A stretch of 64,000 nt of DNA from NCBI GenBank assembly GCA_903813345.2, contig CAIIXF020000004.1, positions 2,873,525-2,937,524 on the forward strand, given 5' to 3'. Numbering within the stretch: position 1 is the first letter of the stretch; every line of letters begins with the position of its first letter. Both the position numbers and the translations under genes were made by a program. The notes below the pieces were generated by a model. That model did not search any database. It was not told the DNA's origin and saw nothing but the letters and a program-made list of their open reading frames with translations. Of this stretch, positions 21,675-41,220 are shown piece after piece. Source of the stretch: Owenia fusiformis. Taxonomy: Eukaryota; Annelida; Polychaeta; Sabellida; Oweniidae.

Positions 21675-21805
21675 TTGAGGATGAGTTGATTATAGGATCA
21701 ATTGTCTTAGGGATGAGTTGTCTTGGGGATCAATTGACTTTGGGATGAGTTGGTTCTTGGCAACCAGTTGTCTTGGAAATCAGTTGTCATGGGGACTAAT
21801 TGACC
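21675..21805. repeat. Degenerate ~20-bp minisatellite (GGGATGAGTTGTCTTGGGGA)
   Basis: About six diverged units of GATGAGTTGTCTTGGGGATC type lie between pseudogene exons three and four. No other signal is seen. Confidence 0.55.
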
Positions 21806-22284
21806 CTGCAATCTATCGTGTACAAATGTATATGTAAATCAGGGTGTTTGTTCTTGCAAATGGATATCCATTTGATCTCATTTCTTTAATCTGATCTCTC
21901 TTTAAGGATTTATTAAGGGAATGTGACAATGTATTGTCAAACCACATATACCAAGAGGCACTGGACCATGTCACAGAATGAATAGATGGAGAAACCACTG
22001 AATAACCTGGAGGGGGATAGGCACACCACACAAGCTCAATTACTCAAGGTAAATTTTGGGATATTTTACAGAATGAAGCCGAAATTATACACAGGGTGTT
22101 CCATAAAAATTGTATTCCCACATACAGGGTGACCGGAAAAAAAGGAGACCATTGAAATAGGCAATATCTCCTAAAATAGACTAGTGACATCAATGAAATT
22201 TTGCATACATCAGGACAGTTCTATGGAAATTTGTTCCTGAAAGTGTCAATACAAGCAGTCAACTGGTTCAGGAGCTATGATCAT

Positions 22285-22485
22285 TTACATAACATGCTCC
22301 AAATAGGCGCAATTGAGACCAACGCAGAGCTGGATACATTTGGCAAATACCCTTACATATTCCGACCTTGTTATGGCATTACATTTAGCATTTATTGCCA
22401 CCTTTAGGTCAGCAATTGTCTCAGGATTGTTTTGGTACACATTGTCTTTCAAATTGCCCCACAAAAAGAAATCAGGTGGATTCAA
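22285..22485 (-). pseudogene. Mariner transposase C-terminal fragment (left half)
   Basis: The minus-strand frame reads N-P-P-D-F-F-L-W-G followed by L-K-D-N-V-Y-Q-N-N-P, the hallmark around the third catalytic Asp of mariner-type DDE transposases. It ends in the family's C-terminal helix (L-N-C-A-Y-L-E-H-V). The N-terminal DNA-binding part and the first two catalytic residues are absent, so it is a broken gene. Confidence 0.7.
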
Positions 22486-22687
22486 ATTTGAGGTGTATGG
22501 AGACGAAGCTTATCTGACCTATGGCTTCTGACTCAGTGGTCCCACTCAGTTACAGTATCATCCTAAGGAGGTTTTGGGCAGCCCTTGGTTTTCATATGGG
22601 ATTTAATTGTGCCATATAGTGGTTTTAGTAACATGGCACTATGCCCAATACCTAAAGTGACTCTTAAGATTTGGTAAATCAGCACTT

Positions 22688-22960
22688 TGGCAACAGGATG
22701 ATGAACCACATGTCAGATAACCCTTCATTGCCATTACAGCCTAGACTTGAATCCTGCTGATTTCTTTTTGTATGGATATTTGAAAGACAATCTATACCAA
22801 AACAATCCTCAGACTATTGTTGACCTAAAGAAGGCAATCACTGCTATATGTAATGCCATAATAATGCCATAGAGGGCAGAACATGTAAGGGTAGTTTGCC
22901 ATATGAATCCAACTCTGCGTTGGTCTCAATTGTGCCTATTTGGAGCATGTTATGTAAATG
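22688..22960 (+). pseudogene. Mariner transposase C-terminal fragment (right half)
   Basis: The plus strand reads Q-Q-D-D-E-P-H, resembling the QQDxAPxH motif at the second catalytic Asp. After broken frames it reads L-N-P-A-D-F-F-L-Y-G-Y-L-K-D. Stops and frameshifts interrupt it. It is the inverted partner of 22285-22485 but reaches further towards the N-terminus. Confidence 0.65.
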
Positions 22961-24189
22961 ATCATAGCTCCTGAACCAGTTGAATGCTTGTATTGAAACC
23001 TTCAGTAACAAATTTCCATATAACTGTTCCAGTGTATGCAAAATTTCATTGATGGCACTTGTCTAGTTTAGGAGAAATTGATTACTTCAATGGTCTCCTT
23101 TTTTTCCGGTCACCCTGTACTTGAACCCTCAACCCTTATAAACAGATGTCTCAAAAGAAATTGTAGAGATTATCCAAAGTTACATTTCTCTCTCATATGT
23201 ACGAGTGAAGGTCTTCTTATTTGCTATTAAAAACCCTCTCGTAGTTATACAGTACAAATGTATTTCTCTAATATATTTTACATTCAAAATATTACAAGTT
23301 CAATGCCAACGGAGAATGAAAAATGCAACTCATTTAAAATTATCAGGCGTAATTGCTCAGATTATTAAAGCTCAAAGCTAAAACTAAAAGCAAACAAAGT
23401 GACTGTAAGTAAATGAAAGTATAATTTCTCCAAAAAGGATATTCCTGTACAAATAGAGGATGGTCAGAGCCTGCTTCATACCATGGAGACACGGGGAGAG
23501 AAAACTCTGACAAATTTCTTGGTATTGGGTCGAGACACCATCCGGCAAAACCTTCACTACGATTATGAAACTTTGACAAAACGACTCGCAGATACCAAGG
23601 GCACATTAGAGAGCTGTCTCCTGGAGTTGTCACAGTATGGTAACCGCACAGATCAGGTGAGAATCAGTACCTTTATTCCAAAAAGTTGGGAAATGATGCT
23701 TGCACTGATTTTGAGGAAAAACACTGAAGATTTTTTTCAGAGTCCAACAATTTATGCAATTTTTAAACTATCTCTTCATATGACTTGAAATAAGAAACAA
23801 TTAAGGCACAGGGTGAGCCAAAAATGTTATTCTAAACAAATGTTAAAAACTAAGTCATTCAGCATTGTTTAAGATCATATTTATCACCATTAAACCTTTT
23901 CAATTTTCTTCATCTTAGAAGTATGGCTATATATTATACTAAAACTGAAGGGATTTTAGAGTAGATCACAATTATGGTATTGTTTTTCTGATTCTTTTCT
24001 CAGAAAATTAAAAATGGCTGGAATAGGCCATAACTTAGAGATATTATACTACAATGATCTATTTATTGAAGGGAAGAGTGCGATGGTAAATATTACATTG
24101 TGACTGTACAATTCATGATTTATATATGTTCGTTGGGATTCCTTACACCTTGGAGTTGCCAATTTCTAGTTGTAAATTGTGAATTGTAG

Positions 24190-24960
24190 GTTCTACAACA
24201 TGAGTCAGAACATCCCCAGGTTCTACAACAACATGATTCAGAACATCCCAAGGTGCTACAACATGAGTCAGAACATCTATCACCAGGTTCTACAACATGA
24301 GTCAGAACATCACCAGGTTCTACAACATGAGTCAGAACATCCCAAGGTTCTACAACAACATGAGTCAGAACATCCCAAGGTTCTACAACAACATGAGTCA
24401 GAACATCCCAAGGTTCTACAACAACATGAGTCAGAACATCCCCAGGTTCTGCAACAACATGAGTCAGAATATCCATCACCAAGTTCTACAACAACATGAG
24501 TCAGAACATCCCCAGGTTCTACAACAACAGGAGTCAGAACATCATCAGGTTCTACAACAACATGAGTCAGAACATCCCAAGGTTCTACAACAACATGAGT
24601 CAGAACATCCCCAGGTTCTACAACAACAGGAGTCAGAACATCATCAGGTTCTAAAACAACATGAGTCAGAATATCCATCACCAGGTTCTACAACAACATG
24701 AGTCAGAACATACCAAGGTTCTACAACAAAATGCGTCAGAACATCATCAGGTTCTACAACAACCCGAGTCAGAACATCATCAGGTTCTACAACATCAGAG
24801 CAATGCATCCCCAGGTTCTACAACAACATGCGTCAGAACATCATCAGGTTCTAAAACAACATGAGTCAGAACATACCAAGGTTCTACAACAAAATGCGTC
24901 AGAACATCATCAGGTTCTACAACAACCCGAGTCAGAACATCATCAGGTTCTACAACATGA
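24190..24960. repeat. 33-bp minisatellite (GGTTCTACAACAACATGAGT...)
   Basis: About 24 units with a main period of 33 bp, and 30- and 36-bp variants, contain GGTTCTACAACAACATGAGT and CAGAACATCCCA. All these lengths are multiples of three, so frames stay open on both strands (for example 24297-24701 plus and 24310-24681 minus). They have no start context, splice context or sequence outside the repeat, and I do not call them genes. Confidence 0.85.
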
Positions 24961-24964
24961 GTTG

Positions 24965-26780
24965 TTTGGTTGTTTGCAAGCTAACGAAATATTGATGAAA
25001 TAGTGATTAATAGAATTTATTAAGTAAATTGATCAGAAGTATTTGAATTTATAGTACCTACGAAAACATATATTTCGTGAAAAATATCACAGACTCTCGA
25101 TAGCTAATACATTTTTATAGTCTCAGGGTGTTATTTAGATGGAAATCGGTGTTTGTTTCAAGGTTACAATGAATGTGTGCAAACCATCTTTTGTTGAAAT
25201 GCCTTGTTAACTTTATGTAAACATATTCATTTGCAATAACTTTGTAAAGTACATGTAGTCATTTAATAAGAGAAATCTTAAATGGATGAATTGTGGTGCC
25301 CCAATAAGTGGAGAGTATAAGATTTCTACTTGGCGAATAAATATGAACACTGTTATTTCAATACAGGATATATCATGCAAAAAAATTGGAGATTGGTTAG
25401 CTCATTACATTTGGAAGATCTTAAAGATATTCAATTAGTGGTTCTTACACAGTTTGCCTCTGAGAATAACAAGGCGTCTGTTGTTGGTAAACATTGGATT
25501 TCTTCTAAAAATTCAAAAATTGAAGTAGCATTAAGCGGTTCTTTTGTTTATTGTATTTTTGAGTTTTTGAGGGATTCCATTGACATTTAATCATGGGGTT
25601 ATGGAAATTGTTTTTTCTTGTCAAATTTAACCAGTAATTGCATTATTCATTATGTAGGCATTTTAGTTTATGTGGACATACCTGAATCGGTGCATTTTCT
25701 GTTGTGTTATTGCCAACTCAAGGGTATGATATTGAGAAAAATATCGATTATGATCCTTTTAGCTGTGATCACTTAGGTTTTCATACTCTACAGCTACTAT
25801 TTTTATTTGCATTAAACATGTTGAAAATCATCACTCACTATAATATATCAATCAGTTCTGTTAATCAAAATCAATGTGTTAATATTGAGACAAAATTCAA
25901 TAAAAAAGTCACATTTGCACTCATTGGAATTGTGCGCTCATTAGAGATAGTATTACAGGTATATGTATTACATTTTTCATATCTTATATACAACAGTAAA
26001 ACCTGTTTTAGTGCACACCTCTCTCTAGTTATCACCACTTTAGATAGATTTCACATCGACTCCTGTATATAATCCCATCTAGTTAGAAAATACCTACCGT
26101 GAACACTTTTTGTGGCTCAATAGGTGGTCACTATTTACAGGTTTTACAGTATTTGAATTTATTGGAATATATGTAAATGTGCCTTTATTTGTGATCGATG
26201 TACAATGGACTTGATGTTTCAATACTGAATGCATACATTTTTGGCTTTTGCAAAATATATATTGTCACTAGTCCACAGTAGGGGCAATAGGAATTAGCCA
26301 CATCCAAAAATGGAGACAAAATTAATGTTTATGTTCAGGATTGAAGTGAGTCAACAGGTATATGCATAATTATAAAACTTTATAAATCGCTTGATAAAAT
26401 GAATAGTCACATGGGTTGACCTTGAAATGGCATGTGTAAATAGTTATTTGCAATAGAAATAAATAAATCCGTACATCAAACTTTCTTTATTAGTTTATTT
26501 GGTCCAGACTTGAATACAGCATCAACTCCAAATACTTCAATGTAGTTCAAGGCCAGCTATTATCAGAAATTATAACATTAATTAAAACCTCATCTAATCC
26601 CAAATACCTTTGAACACGTAAACTTGAACACATAAGGATTCCAACTCCTAATTGCTATAGCCAATTCATCTTCAAGAACAAATTTTATTCTATTTGAGAG
26701 CCTATATCGGCATGAATTCAAACTGACAGAAAGGTAAAAGGTCGGGCAATTAATCCAATTCATGAATACCAAAGGATGCT
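24965..26780. other. AT-rich intronic stretch, no gene recognised
   Basis: I see only short open frames (25330-25590 and 25704-26072 on the plus strand) with no recognisable motif and AT-rich composition like the surrounding DNA. It lies within the presumed large intron of the minus-strand EGF/collagen gene. Confidence 0.5.
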
Positions 26781-26961
26781 ACATCCCGGGTTTAGAGTGT
26801 TTTGCATTTCGTTCAGTTTATGGCGCCTCTCACTGGCAAAAGTTAAAATAGCACTGGTTTCGAGACTATTTAAATACGGGTCAAGGGATGCAGGATAAAT
26901 GAGTCGGAGGATGATATATCTCCTGGGTTTTATACAGCATTTTATTGTTTTAAGTTAAAAT

Positions 26962-27127
26962 CTGGGCTGTAGCCGGGATTTGACGGGGGGGGGGGTCATT
27001 TTTATAAAAATCCAAGGGATTCACTTTTGAAATGGCCAAAAAATGACCAAAACCCTTGAAAAAGTGCTCAGCTGCATGGTTTTGAAAGCATTTTTGGCAA
27101 TGGTAGAAGGTCCTGGCTACGGGCCTG
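26962..27127. mobile_element. Small G-tract MITE (GGGCTGTAGCCGGG... CTGGCTACGGGCCTG)
   Basis: The ends are short inverted repeats of the form CAGGCCCGTAGCCAGG, with a run of ten G just inside the left end. The same family occurs at 44185-44398, and a fragment (GGTCCGTAGCCAGGGGGG) is near 39218. Confidence 0.55.
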
Positions 27128-27208
27128 TTACATAAGTTTGTTAATGATAGATTCAAACTGATAGCATGGTCGGTCATACGGGGGTCCTATCCTTAAATCC
27201 ATAAATAC

Positions 27209-27390
27209 TCTGATAGGACGCTGTCCCGGGGTTTTTGTGTCGTTTCGTTCAGTAAATAGCACTGGTTGCGAGACTATTTTAGTACGTGTTTCGTATCCAT
27301 ATATACTCTGATAGGACGCTGTCCCGGGATTTTCGTGTCGTTTCGTTCAGTAAATAGCACTGGTTGCGAGACTATTTCAGTACGTGCTTC
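27209..27390. repeat. ~100-bp direct duplication (CTCTGATAGGACGCTGTCCC)
   Basis: Two nearly identical copies, starting at about 27209 and 27309, contain CTCTGATAGGACGCTGTCCC and AAATAGCACTGGTTGCGAGA. A more diverged third copy lies at about 26790-26880. The duplicated unit is GC-richer than its surroundings. Confidence 0.65.
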
Positions 27391-27599
27391 GAAAACCATC
27401 AGCACGGGTTTAGGAAACCCGGGTTCTGTCAGTGTTTGCCATCGACCCTTTCTCGCGCGATCGTGGTACATTTTACAGTATATGGTTCCATTTAGATAGA
27501 CTGTACCATATTGATAACCGAGTTATTCCGTTGAAAGATTCCATATGCATAATTTTTGAAGGCAGGGGTAGGAAAATCTGAGAGAACTTTACACAATAA

Positions 27600-28345
27600 G
27601 TGACAGCAAAAAGGGGCGAAGTGTTGAGTGTTGTTGATGTGTTGAGTAGTGTAGTTTTTAGTGTTGTTGAGATTTTTGAGGGGTGTTGGGTAATTGGGTT
27701 GAGTGGTGTTAGGTTGAGTGAGGAGTGATGGGTTGAGGCCTTGGGGGTCGTTGTGTAACATGATTTTGGGCCGAGTGGTGTTATCCCGAGAGGTGTTGAA
27801 TTGAGGGGTGTTGAGATAAGTGGTATTAGGTTGAGTGGTATTTTGACTGAGTGGTGTTGGCCCGGTGTTGGTTTGAGTTGGGAGTGTTGGGGTGAGGTAT
27901 GTTAGGCTGACGGTGCGAGTTGAGGGGTATTGGGTTGAATCGTGTGGTGTTGAGGGGTGTTGGGTTGAGGGGTGTTTGGCTGAAGGGTGTTGGGTTGAGG
28001 GATGTTGGGTTGAGGGATGTTGGGTTGAGGGGCGTTGGGTTGAATGGTGTGGAGTTGAGGGGTGTTGGGTTGAGGGGTGTTGGGTTGAATCGTGTTTGGT
28101 TGAGGGGTGTTGGGTTGAATGGTGTGGAGTTGAGGGGTGTTGGGTTGAGGGGTGTTGGGTTGAAGGGTGTTGGGTTGAGGGGTGTTGGGTTGAATGATGT
28201 GGAGTTAAGGGGTGTTGGGTTAAGGGGTGTTGGGTTGAAGGGTGTTGGGTTGAAGGGTGTTGGGTTGAGGGGTGTTGGGTTGAGGGGCGTTGGGTTGAAT
28301 GGTGTGGAGTTGAGGGGTGTTGGGTTGAGGGGCGGCACATTGAAT
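27600..28345. repeat. 15-bp G/T minisatellite (GGGGTGTTGGGTTGA)
   Basis: Some forty units of GGGGTGTTGGGTTGA and variants (AATGGTGTGGAGTTG, AAGGGTGTTGGGTTG) form the array, more degenerate towards 27600. The 15-bp period keeps several frames open on both strands, including 306 aa on the minus strand at 27492-28412. They translate only to (S/L)TQHP or TPLNP repeats. The strand bias (G/T on the plus strand) could support G-rich secondary structure. It lies in the intron just downstream of the EGF exon at 28502. Confidence 0.85.
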
Positions 28346-28501
28346 GGATTACTTCCAGGTACGCAACAAATAATGTTTTCAAAATCATGAGATTCTTTAG
28401 CATTTTGACCACTTTTCAAGCCCCCCCCCCCCCTCCTGATATGTCTATGGCTCTGCACTTCCTACCCTTTACGGCTGCTTTAAAATAAAACTTTATCCTA
28501 C

Positions 28502-28627
28502 CTAGGCAAGCTGCACCGTCAGATCCAAGAGTATATCCAGGATTACATTTGCATTCAAACCCGAATGGAGTACTAACACACACGTGGGCACAATTCACCT
28601 CCTTCCCAACACAGTTATCTCGCGATG
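28502..28627 (-). CDS. EGF-like exon following the collagen exon
   Basis: This internal exon is 126 bp (42 codons), with acceptor ATATTACAG and donor GTAGGATAAAG, phase 1 at both ends. It encodes one six-cysteine EGF domain: D-N-C-V-G-K-E-V-N-C-A-H-V-C, then F-E-C-K-C-N-P-G-Y-T-L, closing at A-A-C-L. The spacing is C-x6-C-x3-C-x8-C-x-C-x12-C. Ser replaces the hydroxylatable Asn after Cys3, so this module is less clearly calcium binding than the one at 53-175. Upstream, 917 bp of intron separate it from the giant collagen exon, whose donor is also phase 1. The two join without a frame break (split codon TCA, Ser). The hydrophobic lead of the longer open frame here is intron read-through. Confidence 0.85.
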
Positions 28628-37547
<8,920 letters not shown>

Positions 37548-37748
37548 CGACATCTCTTTTCTGAATGTCCCTTTTGCGATTTTTACTGAATTGTTGGACC
37601 GTCATTAGAAATCCCCGTGGGATCTTGGTGGGATATTTCAAAGCATTCAACGTTTTGGCAAGTACCTTCTGTTGATTTCTCGGATGCACCCCTCGTGTTA
37701 TGTGGTGTTCTTGTTCGTTATCCAAAGATTTCTCTTCGGAAGAAATAG
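37548..37748 (-). CDS. Exon B: basic stalk with dibasic cleavage-like sites
   Basis: This exon is 201 bp (67 codons), phase 1-1, between acceptor TTTTAATTGTAG and donor GTAAGTTTTTG. The product is charged and has no Gly-X-Y. It begins I-S-S-E-E-K-S-L-D-N-E and ends S-K-N-R-K-R-D-I-Q-K-R-D-V. The closely spaced N-R-K-R/D and I-Q-K-R/D resemble proprotein-convertase sites, though neither is a perfect R-x-K/R-R. Cleavage there would release the collagenous ectodomain, as in some transmembrane collagens; this is inference. Phases fit exon A (split codon GCT) and the collagen exon (split codon GGA). The stop shortly beyond the donor shows the open frame alone is not the protein. Confidence 0.7.
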
Positions 37749-39285
37749 CTACAATTAAAATGTCTAAGACATTAGGTTAATAAATAATATCTAAATGTAT
37801 AAGGACCAATAAACAGGTACATCTATGTTGCGTTGCAGTAGACTGTGCATGAATGCGTAATCACTTGATATATATAAAATACGGACATAATAAACAAATA
37901 GTGCTCATTTTTTAGAAAAGTATACATGTAGGATCTCTTTAATGTATGAATCGTTGACAAGGATGGGGTTTGCTATGGATGTAGTGGCATACTGACTTCG
38001 ATTCGATTCCTCGACCTTGTTTGGTTGATTTTAGATGAAAAAAAGTTCTCATAATCTCTTGAAGCAATATAGCTTGGTAGTTTTTTGAAATCAATAAAAA
38101 GAAAATAGAAAGATATGATGTCAAAGAATGAAAAATACGCAAGAATTCTTTATTTCAAAATCCACTAGAATTACTAAGGGCCTAAAATAACTTTACGGTA
38201 AAGTTTGTAAAATGTAAATTAGAATGTTCATGTATATTTATAATGTTTCATAAACTGTAAAAAGTTGATTTTACCGAGTTTTGTTTGTTACGCAATGTTT
38301 GAATATATAAGCACAAATGCCAAAAGGGAAGGGTGACTAAAAACTTGGAAACCCAACAAGAAAAGGAAACTGTAAATATAAATCTGTCATAAGAAAAGTA
38401 TCCCAAAACCATGATCTAACGTGAAAAGAAACAATGTCTAACATCCCCCTCCCCCTCCAATCGAGAACCAATATCACAATCCAGGACCAGAACACCAAGG
38501 GACATTTCATTCATACTGAAGTCATTACAATACATGTTGAAGGAAAATTGAAAAATTGATAGCCAATACTCATAACATCAAAAATAGTTATAGATACTAG
38601 TACTCATAAAAGACACAGTAATCAGTCTCAAATGATGTGGGATACATAAAATCTAGTCTCGAAGTCCATAGGAAGTCCATAGGAAACATTTTCATCACCA
38701 TTGTTTGGGTTAAAGGATTTAAGCACTGGACTCCGTGCAATGTGGAATGACCATTCCTTGAAGGTGTTGCTTTCCAAAATTTGCACGAGATGCGACATCA
38801 TCGAGCGTTCATTTTTGGAAAAACGCCTGAAAGGAATGGTCATCCAACAATGCATTGAGTCTTGGGGGTAAATTATTTTCACACATTGCAAAATCTTCTT
38901 TACCATGTCCCTTTAAAGGTACGAAATCATTAAAAGAACATATTTTCAATGAAACTTTTTGCAAGGGTCAAGATGGCAAATCATCAATTTCAATCAGTAG
39001 AGTCAAGGTGTCACCTTGACGACCATATGAGGAATGACCTTGGATGCCGTGATTAGTGATATAATGCACTGCAGTTATGTGAAATTCTGTGTTCGGATTG
39101 GTTGGAATCGGACACATTTTGCCTAGCTATGTGTGAATCTACAATTAACGCAATCAAAGAACACAATGCAGTATCATTATATCAAAAATGCATTCGTATT
39201 TTAGATACAAAATTAGGTCCGTAGCCAGGGGGGTTTGACCGAAGTCAGACTGAATCATAAAAAAAGAACAAAAAGTTGAAAATAC
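37749..39285 (-). other. Intron between exons A and B
   Basis: A 1.5-kb phase-1 intron, AT-rich. The longest frame (38628-38906 minus) overlaps a short inverted repeat (GGAATGACCATTCCTTGAAGG / CCTGAAAGGAATGGTCATCC) and shows no family motif. The stretch near 39050-39150 resembles 58690-58790, so dispersed repeats are present. A fragment of the G-tract MITE lies near 39218. Confidence 0.5.
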
Positions 39286-39434
39286 CAGCGGTGTTTGTTG
39301 AGTCGTTTTGGATAGTGGCGCCATCTATAAACGTGTATACGAAGAGAATTGTCATGATGAGCAGCAATGTAGGAATGCTCCATCGGAAATGCCTAACTTT
39401 CTTGATTGAGAAAAACTGGACCATCTTCGGTTAG
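39286..39434 (-). CDS. Exon A: start codon and signal-anchor of the collagen/EGF gene
   Basis: The acceptor TATTTACAG is at 39435-39436, so a 5' non-coding exon must lie further upstream. The ATG is at 39424-39422 (context AAGATGG). Forty-six full codons follow, then a phase-1 donor GTATTTTC. The first 15 residues are basic (I-K-K-V-R-H-F-R-W). Next comes one hydrophobic segment (I-P-T-L-L-L-I-M-T-I-L-F-V-Y), then a polar extracellular-type tail ending D-S-T-N-T-A. Positive charge before the segment and no good signal-peptidase site favour a type II signal anchor with the collagen part outside the cell; a cleaved signal peptide is the alternative. The exon was found from splice sites and codon content, being too short to stand out as a frame. 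Confidence 0.7.
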
Positions 39435-39718
39435 CTGTAAATAAAAATTAATAGTAAGTACATGTTCATTTTAATGAATTTCAATGATAAAATTACGCAC
39501 ACAAATGCGTTGGCATGTAGGCTTGTATTTAAGAAGACTCGCATTGTGATCATTTTTACCACTATGTAATTTTCATGAAAATAATTGAATAAAATACTTT
39601 TCACATTCTATGTGAATTTTACGCCATTTAGTAAAATGCATTGTTCAAATCAAAATATTTCGATTTGATTTTGAAATGGCAAAATTTTGTTTTCAACTTT
39701 GAAAGTTTGGAAGTATAG

Positions 39719-40731
39719 CTTAAGGTAAGGGTAAAGTTCATCAAAAGTACAAAAAATGGCAGCCATATTTTTTTGATAAAGTCACAGGATTTTGTATCTG
39801 TTTTTCTTATACGTGAATGCATTTCCTGACTAAAGAGACATGTCAATGAAAACTTCACATTTAAACGCATTTTTATAACCATGAATTGGAGGTGCATGGG
39901 TCCCCAAAGCTAGCATGAAGACTTTGAAATGAGGCAATTTTTGAAAGTTTCAAGGAGTAGCCTTGCAACAGTCACACATTTGCAAGAATCCAAAATTTCC
40001 ACAAATCATCTTACCTTACCAAGAAACATCGAGGGAGCATGAAAATGTGCACTTCTTGCATTGTTAGAGTATGATAAAGCTCAAACCGTAGTTTCTTATA
40101 AATATTTCATGTCCACCATTTTGTTTGCCGGAACTACTTCTAGACTTCCTGATTAATCCTTATACAAGTTTTTGTGACTTCACCAAGTGGCATGGATTAT
40201 CTCAGTATATTTTATCTATAACAGTTTAATAATCATGATAGATACATAATTTATGTTGAATTAAATGGTGAACAATGGGTACATGAGTGAGGATTACTTT
40301 GGACTAGAAAATAGTCCCAGCAAACAAAATGGTGGACATGGAATATTTAGAATTTACAATGGTTTGAGCTTTATTATACTCTAACAATGCAAGAAGTACA
40401 CATTTACATGCTCCTTTGATGTTCCTTGGTAAGGTAAGGTGATTTGTGGAAATTTTGGAGTCTTACAAATGTGTCTCCATTGCAATCCTACTCCTTGAAA
40501 TTTTAAAAAGTTATCCTCACTTCACTGTCTCCATGCTAGATTTAGGGACCCATGCACCTCCAATTCATAGTTATAAAAAGTGCGTTTAAATGTGAAGTTT
40601 TCTTTGACATGTCTCTTTAGTCAGGAAATGCATTCACATATAAGGAAAACAGAATACAAAATCTTGGGACTTAGTCCAAAAAATGGCTGCCATTTTTTGT
40701 ACTTTTGATTAACTTTACTGTTACCTTAAGG
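39719..40731. mobile_element. Foldback element with ~420-bp arms
   Basis: The left arm (from CTTAAGGTAAGGGTAAAGTT at 39719 to about 40150) is matched in reverse complement by about 40310-40731 (ending AACTTTACTGTTACCTTAAGG). Shared inner text includes CCACCATTTTGTTTGC and its complement. The 160-bp centre is unique. No transposase is seen. It lies just upstream of exon A of the collagen gene. Confidence 0.75.
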
Positions 40732-40808
40732 TCTTATGGTACTTAACAGGAAATGACAAAACAGAAAGTGGCAAAACCATGCTGGATTTCAAACATTTTT
40801 TGAACCAA

Positions 40809-41220
40809 TTAAGGTACAGCTGGAAAGTAACATTTTGGTAAAAAATTGCTATACCAGCACATGTTATTTTCTGGTACAAAATAAAGTATGAAGACTTTTG
40901 TCAATTGCCTTGCTTTTTTCAGGAAAGTATCATTACATTGTCTTCTTTAAGAATATCTAGTAGGAGTTCAATGGGAACTCCAGGAAATTCTGATATTTCA
41001 CACTTTCTATTTTTCCAAATTTTCTTTCAAAGTTTCCAGACAACACAGGAGCTACCATTGACCTGTTTCCAGGTTTACTAAAAGTAGACAGTGTAATGAT
41101 ACTTTCCTGAAAAAAGCAAGGAAATAAACACATGCCTTCATACTTAATTTTGTACCAGAAAATAACATGTGCAGGTATAGCAATTTTTTACCAAAATGTT
41201 ACTTTCCAGCTGAACCTTAA
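40809..41220. mobile_element. Second foldback element with AAGGT ends
   Basis: The ends TTAAGGTACAGCTGGAAAG and CTTTCCAGCTGAACCTTAA flank arms of about 140 bp (TGGTACAAAATAAAGTATGA / TCATACTTAATTTTGTACCA). A second pair of inner arms surrounds AGGAAAGTATCATTACA / TGTAATGATACTTTCCT. The terminal AAGGTA is shared with the neighbouring 39719-40731 element. Confidence 0.7.

Larger units (their letters stand above)
22125..23117. mobile_element. Mariner-family inverted dimer (two 3' ends head to head)
   Basis: The element begins CAGGGTGACCGG and ends CCGGTCACCCTG, with TA on each side, the usual Tc1/mariner target. The arms are about 215 bp in the strictest sense. The inverted similarity runs further in, because each half also carries the transposase C-terminal coding region pointing away from its own outer end. 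It cannot be autonomous. It lies within an intron of the spectrin-repeat pseudogene. Confidence 0.75.
19604..23656 (+). pseudogene. Decayed spectrin-repeat gene fragment, nesprin (SYNE)-like
   Basis: Five exon remnants keep splice borders on the plus strand: 19604-19728, 20464-20656, 21419-21592, 21907-22048 and 23438-23656. The first two join in frame (AG/G) to give R-Y-H-A-L-V followed by a helical stretch ending G-D-R-S-P-V-H-A-K-L-Q-N-V-Q, the end of a nesprin-type spectrin repeat. The last exon (S-L-L-H-T-M-E-T-R-G-E-K then G-R-D-T-I-R-Q and L-E-S-C-L-L) also fits. In-frame stops occur at TAA 20561-20563, TGA 21539-21541 and several in exon four. Introns are retained, so this is a partial genomic duplication and not a retrocopy. 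Nesprins link nucleus to cytoskeleton; this copy should be dead. Assignment to SYNE over other spectrin-repeat proteins is inference. Confidence 0.65.

Noticed and set aside
24190-24960. CRISPR-like regular repeat array
   Set aside because: Units are contiguous with no unique spacers, and the window is eukaryotic.
24120-25003. Overlapping frames of about 100-134 aa on both strands
   Set aside because: Produced by a 33-bp minisatellite whose unit is a multiple of three; opposite strands are equally open.
27492-28412. 306-aa and 210-aa minus frames and 101/156-aa plus frames of short repeats
   Set aside because: They arise from a 15-bp minisatellite, which keeps several frames open at once; nothing outside the array is conserved.
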